Positions 29,041 through 64,000 of a stretch of DNA of 64,000 nucleotides are shown here, in pieces; the stretch's first letter is position 1, and every line of letters begins with the position of its first letter. Origin of the DNA: Nocardia brasiliensis. Lineage in GTDB: Bacteria; Actinomycetota; Actinomycetes; Mycobacteriales; Mycobacteriaceae. The position numbers and the translations under genes are program-made. Under the pieces are notes generated by a model, which did not search any database, had not been told where the DNA came from, and saw nothing but the letters and a program-made list of their open reading frames with translations. The DNA lies in NCBI RefSeq assembly GCF_011801125.1, contig NZ_CP046171.1, positions 868,001 through 932,000 on the forward strand, written 5' to 3'.

Positions 29041-29056
29041 GGGGTGCAAGCCCCAA
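29041..29056. other. Short hairpin in NRPS1-NRPS2 gap
   Basis: TGGGG-TGCAAG-CCCCA just after the NRPS1 stop, followed by an A-run, with a TGAC-TATG-GTCA inverted repeat directly downstream (about 29062-29073). The hairpin is too weak for a confident terminator. The second repeat could be an operator for an internal promoter before NRPS2. Confidence 0.3.
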
Positions 29057-29122
29057 AAAACATGACTATGGTCACTTTGATCGGGTTGTCCGAGCGGGCA
29101 GCCGAGCGTGGTGTGGCTTCAC

Positions 29123-29208
29123 ATGTTCGACAGGCAGGATGAGCAGAGTTTCATGGTTCGCGTAGTGGGGGACGTCAAGGAAAAAGAGGCACTCCTGTTG
29201 GTGCGAGC

Positions 29209-29212
<4 letters not shown>
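29123..29212 (+). CDS. 29-codon ORF overlapping NRPS2 start (MbtH-like N-terminus)
   Basis: ATG at 29123, product MFDRQDEQSFMVRVVG followed by DVKEKEALLLVRA, ending in GCATGA so that its stop overlaps the ATG of NRPS2 by ATGA. The first residues follow the MbtH consensus pattern (F-D-x-x-D/E-x-x-F-x-V-x-V), but the Trp-containing core of MbtH is absent. NRPS2 itself has no good ribosome site, so coupling through this ORF is plausible. It may be a decayed mbtH start reused as a translational leader. Confidence 0.4.
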
Positions 29213-41439
<12,227 letters not shown>

Positions 41440-41444
41440 TGCCA

Positions 41445-41484
41445 CCCTGTCGACGCGCTCGGCACCATTCGCGCGTCGACAGGG
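41445..41484. terminator. 14-bp hairpin between NRPS2 and NRPS3
   Basis: CCCTGTCGACGCGC (41445-41458) and GCGCGTCGACAGGG (41471-41484) pair perfectly around a 12-nt loop, starting six bases after the NRPS2 stop. There is no U-run (AATAAT follows). It could terminate or process the transcript, implying that NRPS3 has its own promoter in 41485-41668. Confidence 0.65.
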
Positions 41485-41668
41485 AATAATCGTTCCGGGC
41501 GCTCGTTTCCCGTGGTTCGTCGCTACCCTTTTCCCGGGGTCGCACCGGGCTGTGTTCGGCGTGGGCCGGTTCCGTCGGTAACGATGGGCGGGCACGTGTT
41601 CGATGATCATGGGGGCGGGGGCCAGCTAGGCGGATATGCGGCGACAACAGGCAGGGTGAGGCATCTTC

Positions 41669-41721
41669 ATGGTTCGGTCGGTCGGGCAGCGAAGTGACGA
41701 GACCCGTGCAGCGGTGTGCGC

Positions 41722-41725
<4 letters not shown>
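41669..41725 (+). CDS. 18-codon leader ORF overlapping NRPS3 start
   Basis: ATGGTTCGG at 41669 opens an 18-codon frame ([18 protein letters not shown]) ending in GCATGA, so its TGA overlaps the NRPS3 ATG exactly as at NRPS2. The DNA before it (GGCAGG...TTCATGGTTCG) is clearly related to that before NRPS2. NRPS3 lacks a good ribosome site. The coding status of so short a frame is uncertain. Confidence 0.35.
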
Positions 41726-58533
<16,808 letters not shown>

Positions 58534-58696
58534 CGAAATCGAGTCTGCTCAGGCATGATGGGCACCGCTGCGGTAACGATGACCCCTGTTCGCGCGACTA
58601 CATAGGCCGTATGGTCTGGCGGAGGTGTGTCCAGGGCACGCTCGCCGGCGCGTGGGGCATGCAGATGACATTTCGAGACGAAGCGAAGGTGCGAAA

Positions 58697-59767
58697 TTGA
58701 TACGTCGACAGACTCGGCGCGGCGGTCTACGTGCCGCGGCGGCGATCGCGGCAACAGCGGTCCTTGCGGGCGTGATGACCGGTCTGGGCGTGACCACCGC
58801 GTCGGCTGCTGATCCGATCATCGACGGGAAGAGTCTGCTGGCCAACCCGACCGCCCCCGACGGTTCGAAGATCACCAAGGCCGAGTACAAGGACGACCGC
58901 AACATCCGGCTGTACGTGTACTCCGCGGCGATGGACCAGAAGGTCATCATCGACGTGCAGCGCCCGGCCGATGCCTCGGTGCCGCGTCCGACGCTGTACC
59001 TGCTCAACGGCGCGGGCGGCGGCCAGGACGACGCCTCGTGGCAGGCGAAGACGGACGCGCTGAAGTTCTTGTCGGACAAGAACGTCAACGTCATCCAGCC
59101 GATCGGTGGCAAGTGGAGCTACTACACCGACTGGATCAAGGACGACCCGACGCTCGGGCGCAACAAGTGGAAGACCTTCTTCACCGAGGAGCTGCCGCCG
59201 CTGGTCGACGGTGCGCTCGGCACCAACGGCGTGAACGCGATCGCGGGCCTGTCCACCTCGGGCACCACGGTGCTCTCGCTGCCGATCGCCAAGCCCGGCC
59301 TGTACAAGGCCGCCGCGGCCTACAGCGGTTGCGCGCAGACCAGTGACCCGGTCGGCTCGGAGTTCGTCAAGCTCACCGTCGAGACCTGGGGTGGCGGCGA
59401 CACCGAGAACATGTGGGGCCCACAGGGTTCGGCCGAATGGGTGGCCAACGACCCCTACGTGCACGCCGAGGGTCTGCGCGGCCTTGACCTCTACATTTCC
59501 ACTGGCAACGGCCTGCCCGGCCAGTACGACACGCTGGACGGTCAGTACGCGCTCCCTGGCGCCTACGGTCTGGCCAACCAGATCATCATCGGCGGCGTGA
59601 TCGAGGCCGGCACGAACTTCTGCACCAACAACCTCAAGAACAAGCTGGATTCGCTGGGCATCCCGGCGACCTACAACTTCCGCAACAGCGGCACCCACTC
59701 GTGGGGCTACTGGCGCGACGAGTTCCAACTGTCCTGGCCGGTCCTCGCCCGGGGCCTCGGCATCTGA
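58697..59767 (+). CDS. Antigen 85-type mycolyltransferase (secreted)
   Basis: 356 residues from a TTG at 58697, which has GAAGGTG upstream; the open frame before it has no homology. A signal peptide ends at TTASA-ADP. The mature alpha/beta hydrolase has the mycolyltransferase layout: PTLYLLNGAGGGQDDASW, then WSYYTDWIKDDP, nucleophile Ser186 in IAGLSTSGTTV, and His334 in GTHSWGYWRDEF. These enzymes move mycolic acids between trehalose and arabinogalactan in the envelope, so the host makes mycolates. It lies 163 bases after NRPS3. It is probably a housekeeping gene rather than part of the peptide pathway. Confidence 0.93.
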   Translation: MIRRQTRRGGLRAAAAIAATAVLAGVMTGLGVTTASAADPIIDGKSLLANPTAPDGSKITKAEYKDDRNIRLYVYSAAMDQKVIIDVQRPADASVPRPTLYLLNGAGGGQDDASWQAKTDALKFLSDKNVNVIQPIGGKWSYYTDWIKDDPTLGRNKWKTFFTEELPPLVDGALGTNGVNAIAGLSTSGTTVLSLPIAKPGLYKAAAAYSGCAQTSDPVGSEFVKLTVETWGGGDTENMWGPQGSAEWVANDPYVHAEGLRGLDLYISTGNGLPGQYDTLDGQYALPGAYGLANQIIIGGVIEAGTNFCTNNLKNKLDSLGIPATYNFRNSGTHSWGYWRDEFQLSWPVLARGLGI

Positions 59768-59789
59768 GGTAGCTCGGCAAATACCAACC

Positions 59790-59836
59790 GACCACCCGGT
59801 TATGTCCGACAGGCATGACCGGGTGGTCTGCTTTTA
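59790..59836 (+). terminator. Intrinsic terminator after the mycolyltransferase gene
   Basis: GACCACCCGGT (59790-59800) and ACCGGGTGGTC (59818-59828) form a perfect 11-bp stem with a 17-nt loop, followed by TGCTTTTA. It lies 22 bases after the stop. It overlaps the first upstream ATG of the transporter frame, which argues for the later transporter start. Confidence 0.85.
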
Positions 59837-59883
59837 TGGGTACCTCTAACGAAAAAGTTCGGGAACCCGTAAAATTCTGTTCT

Positions 59884-61131
59884 GTGAGTACCACCTTGGC
59901 CGAGTCGGCCAGATCCGCCACCCAACGCGCCAGGGCGGCCAGCCTGCTGCTCGGCCCCGCCTTCGTGGCCGCGATCGCCTATGTCGATCCCGGCAATGTC
60001 GCCTCGAACATCAGCGCGGGCGCGCAGTTCGGATACCTGCTCGTCTGGGTCATCGTGATGGCCAACGTGATGGCGGGCCTGGTGCAATTCCTTTCGGCCA
60101 AGCTGGGTTTGGTGACCGGCCTGTCCTTGCCGGAGGCGGTGCGCGACCGGTCCGGCAAAGCGACCCGCCTTGCCTACTGGGGGCAGGCCGAGACCGTCGC
60201 GATGGCGACCGACCTGGCCGAGGTGGTCGGCGGCGCGATCGCGTTGAACCTGCTGTTCGGCCTGCCGCTGCTGGTCGGCGGTGTGATCACCGGCGTGGTC
60301 TCGATGGGCCTGCTGCTGGTGCAGGACCGGCGCGGCCAGCGGCCGTTCGAGCGGGTGATCACCGGTCTGCTCGCCATCATCGCGATCGGCTTCCTGGCCA
60401 GCGTGTTCATCGCGCCGCCGTCGGCGGGCGGCACGATCGGCGGACTGGTGCCGCGCTTCCAGGGCGCCGAGAGCGTGCTGCTCGCCGCGGCCATGATCGG
60501 CGCGACGGTCATGCCGCACGCGGTGTACCTGCACTCCGGCCTCGCCCGGGATCGACACGGGCACCCCGAGCCGGGACCGCTGCGGGCCCGGCTGCTGCGC
60601 GTCACCAAAGTCGATGTGCTGCTCGCGATGCTGCTCGCCGGCACGGTGAACCTGGCGATGCTGCTGATGGCCGCGAAGACGCTGCGCGGCCGCGAGGTCG
60701 AGACGCTGCAGGACGCGCACACCGCCGTCGGCGATGTGCTCGGCCCGGTCGCGGCGCTGCTGCTCGCCATCGGCCTGCTCGCCTCGGGACTCGCCTCCAC
60801 CTCGGTGGGCGCCTACGCGGGCGCGATGATCATGCAGGGCCTGCTGCGCAGGCGCATCCCGCTGATGGTGCGTCGACTGGTCACGTTGATCCCGGCGCTG
60901 GTGATTCTCGCCGTCGGCATCGATCCCACTCGCGCGCTGATCATTTCGCAGGTGGTGCTCTCGTTCGGCATCCCGTTCGCGCTGATCCCGCTGGTGCGCC
61001 TGACCAGCGATCGCGCGCTGATGGGCGCGGACGTCAACCATCGCGTCACCACGGCGCTGGCCTGGCTGATCGCGGCCATCATCTCCGCGCTCAACGTCGC
61101 GCTGATCTACCTGACGATCACCGGCGCGTGA
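59884..61131 (+). CDS. mntH: Nramp-family divalent metal transporter
   Basis: I start it at the GTG at 59884 (STTLAESARSATQRARAAS), giving 415 residues. The ATG at 59815 lies inside the terminator of the preceding gene. An inner-membrane, proton-coupled importer of Mn2+/Fe2+. The metal-binding DPGN motif of helix 1 is in AAIAYVDPGNVASN and the helix 6 motif is in IGATVMPHAVYLHSG, the second diagnostic signature. About 11 hydrophobic helices are seen, the family norm. There is no neighbouring mntR, and no clear MntR or DtxR box was found in the 50-base leader. Confidence 0.92.
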   Translation: MSTTLAESARSATQRARAASLLLGPAFVAAIAYVDPGNVASNISAGAQFGYLLVWVIVMANVMAGLVQFLSAKLGLVTGLSLPEAVRDRSGKATRLAYWGQAETVAMATDLAEVVGGAIALNLLFGLPLLVGGVITGVVSMGLLLVQDRRGQRPFERVITGLLAIIAIGFLASVFIAPPSAGGTIGGLVPRFQGAESVLLAAAMIGATVMPHAVYLHSGLARDRHGHPEPGPLRARLLRVTKVDVLLAMLLAGTVNLAMLLMAAKTLRGREVETLQDAHTAVGDVLGPVAALLLAIGLLASGLASTSVGAYAGAMIMQGLLRRRIPLMVRRLVTLIPALVILAVGIDPTRALIISQVVLSFGIPFALIPLVRLTSDRALMGADVNHRVTTALAWLIAAIISALNVALIYLTITGA

Positions 61132-61138
61132 AAGCCCT

Positions 61139-62167
61139 TCAGACGACCCAGTTCTCGATCCAGTACTTCCAGATGAGCGGGGCGTAACCGGCCAGCGGCG
61201 GCACCTTGATATCGGTGCCCGCCAAGGCGGCGGTGGTGTTGCGGCAATCGAACCAGCAGCTGAACTCGCTGTGCGCCAGCACCTCTCGGGGTACGCCGAC
61301 GCGGGGGAGCAGCCAGCTCGCGCCGGGCACCTGTAGGGCCAGATCCAACGCGCGCTTCGGCATCACCTCGACCAGGTGCGGCGCGCCCGCCTCGTCGGCG
61401 AACAGGTTGAGCGCCTCGGCAACGCCCTGCCTGCGCGGATCGATCAGGTGATAGGTCTGCCCGTCCGCGCCCGGCCGGTGCGCGAGGTGATCCAGCGCAC
61501 GAGCGACGAAATCGACCGGGACCATGTTGGTTTCGCCGAGCTTGGGCACCAGCACCGGCAGGATGCGCGGCAGCTGTGCGCCCATCCGGAGCAGCCGGAA
61601 GAAGTGGTACGGGCCGTCGATCCGGTCGATCTCGCCGGTGCGCGAATGGCCGATGACGATCGAGGGACGATAGATCCGCCACGGCAGGGCCGACTCGCGC
61701 ACGATCCGTTCGGCGTCGAACTTGGCGCGCTGGGTCGGGGTGGTCAGCTCCTGGCCCTCGTCGAACATGTCCTCGGTGAACCGGCCCTGCGTCGTGCCTG
61801 CGATCTCCACCGTCGAGACATGATGCAGCAGACCGGCTTTCAGGCTCTCCGCGACGTCGACCAGATGCTTGGTGCCGTCGCCGCGCTCGGCCAGGTCGTA
61901 ACTGGACGCCAGATGGAAGACATGCTCGATCGAGCCGCGGTGTTCGGCCAGCCAGCTCGGATCGATGCCGAGGCCGGGGGCGCCGAGGTCGCCGCGCACC
62001 GCTCGCACCCGATCGCCGCCGTCCCATTCCCGGGCGCAGCAGGTGAACCGGTCGGCGGACTCGAGGCCCGGCCGGACCAGCACATGGATGTCACCCTCGC
62101 GTTTCAGCAGCTCGGGGATGAGAAAACGACCGATGAACCCAGTTGCCCCGGTAACCAGGTAGCTCAT
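61139..62167 (-). CDS. Extended SDR, fatty acyl-CoA reductase-like
   Basis: 342 residues. The NAD(P)-binding TGATGFIGRFL (residues 6-16) and the downstream HLASSYDL, VSTVEIAG and RPSIVIGHS segments are those of NAD_binding_4/thioester-reductase-like SDRs, which reduce acyl-CoA or acyl-carrier thioesters. The place of the catalytic Y-x-x-x-K is T145-Q-R-A-K149, so the Tyr is replaced by Thr. Activity may be altered or rely on another residue. The C-terminus (SEFSCWFDCRNTTAALAGTD) matches the reductase subgroup. Tail-to-tail with the metal transporter, 7 bases apart. Confidence 0.85.
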   Translation of the reverse strand: MSYLVTGATGFIGRFLIPELLKREGDIHVLVRPGLESADRFTCCAREWDGGDRVRAVRGDLGAPGLGIDPSWLAEHRGSIEHVFHLASSYDLAERGDGTKHLVDVAESLKAGLLHHVSTVEIAGTTQGRFTEDMFDEGQELTTPTQRAKFDAERIVRESALPWRIYRPSIVIGHSRTGEIDRIDGPYHFFRLLRMGAQLPRILPVLVPKLGETNMVPVDFVARALDHLAHRPGADGQTYHLIDPRRQGVAEALNLFADEAGAPHLVEVMPKRALDLALQVPGASWLLPRVGVPREVLAHSEFSCWFDCRNTTAALAGTDIKVPPLAGYAPLIWKYWIENWVV

Positions 62168-62242
62168 AGCCGATCAACATAGCTCATCGGTCGTGGTGGG
62201 TCTGCAGTCCAGACCCCGGTTCGGCACGGGCCGCGTGGCTGA

Positions 62243-63064
62243 TCAGTCCGCGAAGACGGCCTTGCGCTTGGTCAACATGGCGGTGGCGCCCTCGGCGAAG
62301 TCCGGGGAGGTCAAAAGTTCGCTCTGCCCGGACTTTTCGGCGGCCAGCGCGGCGTCGAGGGAGGTCAGCGTCGCCTGGTTCAGTGCCTGTTTGGTCAGCT
62401 CGAGCGCGCGGCGAGGGCCCGCGGCGAGTTTGGCGACCGCGGCCTCCACCTTCGCGTCGAGTTCGGCCTCCGGGACCACCGCGGTGAACAGTCCGGCCGC
62501 CTTCGCGGCCGGCGCGGGCAGGCGTTCGCCGAGCAGCGCCATCTCCGCCGCCACGGTGCGGCCCGCGGCCGCCGCGATCATGGCGGCCGCGCCGCCGTCG
62601 GGCATCAGCCCGATGTTGATGAAGGCCAGCAGCAGGTAGGCCTCTTCGCTGGCGTAGATCAGGTCCGCGGCCAGCGCGATGCCGACGCCGACACCCGCTG
62701 CGGCGCCCTTCACCCGGACCACCACCGGGATCGGCGCGTTCACGATCGACTTCACCAGGCGGTTGGCCGCGTCCATCGTCATCTCGGGGGTGATGCCGCG
62801 CTGTGCCTCGGCCACCGAGGTGGACAGGTCGGCGCCGGTGCAGAAGTCGCCGCCCTCGCCGGTCAGCAGGATCACCCGCACGGACCGGTCCGTGGCCGCC
62901 GCGGCGATGGTGTCGCCGAGCGCGACCATGGTGTCGTAGTCCACCGCGTTCTTGCGCTTCGGTTTGGTGAGGGTCACCCGCAGGACCTTGCCGTCCCGCA
63001 CCGCCGAGAAGCCCGAGACGGGCGCGGAGGATGCGGTCACGGCCGCGGAATCTGTATCGCTCAT
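62243..63064 (-). CDS. Enoyl-CoA hydratase/isomerase family protein
   Basis: 273 residues, ATG at 63064 with GTAGGAG. Crotonase fold: an N-terminal RVTLTKPKRKNAVDYDTM segment, the CoA-oxyanion region GGDFCTGADLS, and the second oxyanion helix VKGAAAGVGVGIALAADLIYAS. AFINIGLMPDGGAA follows, where the PaaG/EchA-isomerase type has 'IGLxPDGG' with Asp in place of the hydratase Glu. That suggests isomerase (double-bond shift) rather than plain hydration, but this is inference. Divergent from the TetR-type gene across a gap with paired repeats that probably form the operator. Confidence 0.9.
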   Translation of the reverse strand: MSDTDSAAVTASSAPVSGFSAVRDGKVLRVTLTKPKRKNAVDYDTMVALGDTIAAAATDRSVRVILLTGEGGDFCTGADLSTSVAEAQRGITPEMTMDAANRLVKSIVNAPIPVVVRVKGAAAGVGVGIALAADLIYASEEAYLLLAFINIGLMPDGGAAAMIAAAAGRTVAAEMALLGERLPAPAAKAAGLFTAVVPEAELDAKVEAAVAKLAAGPRRALELTKQALNQATLTSLDAALAAEKSGQSELLTSPDFAEGATAMLTKRKAVFAD

Positions 63065-63110
63065 GTTCGCTCCTACGCTGCAACTCTGCGGCTATCGTGC
63101 CATGAATACT

Positions 63111-63138
63111 GGTTAACTTTGCGAATTGTGGTTAACTT
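63111..63138. promoter_or_regulatory. Paired GGTTAACTT repeats, candidate TetR operator
   Basis: GGTTAACTT occurs at 63111-63119 and again at 63130-63138, 19 bases apart (about two helical turns). Each contains the palindrome GTTAAC. They lie in the 127-base gap between the enoyl-CoA hydratase and the divergent TetR-type regulator, the usual place for autoregulation and control of the neighbour. Confidence 0.6.
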
Positions 63139-63191
63139 AGGTTCCATTGTCGGGCGCTGTCAACCGGCGGCGTGGCAGAACGGAGAGGTGC

Positions 63192-64000
63192 ATGGTGGCC
63201 GAACGCAGCGAGGTCGGCCTCGCTTCCGCGCGGCCCGATGCCGGAACCGTGCGCCGCAGGCCCAAGGATCGCAAGGTCCAGATCATCCGGGCGGCCGCGC
63301 GCGCCTTCAGCGATCGCGGGTACTACCCGGTCGGCGTGGACGAGATCGCCGCCGAGGTCGGCATCTCCGGTCCCGCGCTGTACCGGCACTTCACCAACAA
63401 ATACGCGCTGCTGGTCGCCGCGGCGGAGGAGGGGGCGCGGCACCTGCTCAACGTCGCGCGGGCCGCGGACGATGCGCGGCTCGAGCCCGCCGCCCGGCTG
63501 GACGCGCTGATCAGGGCGATCAGCGAACACACCATCGACATCCGCCGCGAGGCCGGGCTGTACCGCTGGGAGCGGCGCTACCTGGAACGCGACGATCGGA
63601 TCCGGATCCGCGAGATCTACGACGACCTGAACGCCACCCTCGCCGCGCCCATCGAACAGTTGCGCCCCGAGAGTCCGCCCGCCGACGTCGCGATGCTGGC
63701 CGCCGCCGTGCTCAGCGCGATCGCCAGCATCTCCGCGCATCGCAGCGCGCTGTCGGGGGCCAGGCTGCTGCCGCTGCTGCGTGAGATGGCGTGGGCGATC
63801 CTGCGCGCCGAGCTGCCGCCCGCGCCGCCGGAACCCGAGCCGAGCCCGGTCACCCGCGGCCTGCCGGTCTCCTCGAAACGCGAACAGCTGCTCACCGAGG
63901 CGATCCGGATCTTCGGCAGGCAGGGCTACCACGAGGCGAGCATCGAGGAGATCGGCGCCGCCGTCGGCATCAACGCCTCTAGCGTGTACCGCTACTTCGC
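63192..64000 (+). CDS. TetR-family regulator with two HTH domains (runs off window end)
   Basis: The start is ATG 63192 with GGAGAGGTG immediately upstream (a GTG follows at 63195). A first TetR N-terminal domain is at residues ~28-75 (RKVQIIRAAARAFSDRGYYP, then VDEIAAEVGISGPALYRHFT). A ligand-binding-type region and a Pro-rich linker follow, and then a second TetR HTH from ~228 (REQLLTEAIRIFGRQGYHEA, then IEEIGAAVGINASSVYRYF) at the window end. Two fused TetR units are known among mycobacterial lipid regulators. It probably controls the divergent enoyl-CoA hydratase through the GGTTAACTT repeats. The full length cannot be seen. Confidence 0.88.
   Translation, partial: MVAERSEVGLASARPDAGTVRRRPKDRKVQIIRAAARAFSDRGYYPVGVDEIAAEVGISGPALYRHFTNKYALLVAAAEEGARHLLNVARAADDARLEPAARLDALIRAISEHTIDIRREAGLYRWERRYLERDDRIRIREIYDDLNATLAAPIEQLRPESPPADVAMLAAAVLSAIASISAHRSALSGARLLPLLREMAWAILRAELPPAPPEPEPSPVTRGLPVSSKREQLLTEAIRIFGRQGYHEASIEEIGAAVGINASSVYRYF

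Noticed and set aside
59815..59883. Upstream ATG as start of the Nramp transporter
   Set aside because: It lies within the stem of the terminator of the preceding gene, and the extra residues lack family similarity. The GTG at 59884 fits better.

Overview
The window is high-GC actinobacterial DNA, most likely from Nocardia or a close mycolate-containing relative. The clues are an antigen-85-type mycolyltransferase, an SCO5389-family protein, TetR/FadD/acyl-CoA dehydrogenase/EchA lipid genes and strong GC3 bias. No rRNA or taxon-specific marker is present, so the genus is inferred.

Layout. 1-1430: 5' end of an M61 peptidase gene and a DJ-1/PfpI gene. 1974-8180: a scarred mobile region next to a tRNA-Arg(CCT). 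It holds an apparently complete IS5-family element (867 bp, 17-bp inverted ends, TAA target duplication, -1 frameshift site), a 5'-truncated TsaA/TrmO-like gene, a wrecked Tn3-family transposase, an AT-richer small membrane-protein gene and an IS21 istA fragment. 8314-20184: housekeeping and lipid genes on both strands (methyltransferase, Gly/Asp-rich membrane protein, Baeyer-Villiger-type monooxygenase, acyl-CoA dehydrogenase, secreted esterase, fatty acyl-CoA ligase, SCO5389-family protein, nitronate monooxygenase, M23 peptidase), with two gene relics (S41 peptidase tail, serine hydrolase). 20404-58533: a LuxR-type regulator followed by three giant collinear NRPS genes (about 37 kb). 58697-64000: mycolyltransferase, Nramp transporter, SDR reductase, enoyl-CoA hydratase and a divergent, double-headed TetR regulator cut by the window end.

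NRPS logic. NRPS1 reads A-T-C-A(Thr)-T-C-deltaA. NRPS2 reads A-T-C-A-T-C-A-T-C-A(Thr)-T-TE. NRPS3 reads A-T-C-A-T-C-A-T-C-A-T-E*-C-A-T-TE. All three start with an adenylation domain and an Arg-rich tail. NRPS1 ends in a condensation domain plus a vestigial A domain, so it needs an A-T module in trans. NRPS2 and NRPS3 begin with near-duplicate A-T modules and each ends in its own thioesterase. The simplest reading is NRPS1+NRPS2 making a hexapeptide (X-Thr-X-X-X-Thr) and NRPS3 making a pentapeptide, or NRPS1 feeding both lines. The epimerase of NRPS3 has lost its catalytic His motif. NRPS2 and NRPS3 share long identical DNA tracts, some with foreign-looking codon use, which points to recent gene conversion. 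Short ORFs coupled by ATGA precede NRPS2 and NRPS3; the first resembles an MbtH N-terminus. No complete mbtH gene, tailoring enzyme or dedicated exporter is visible in the window.
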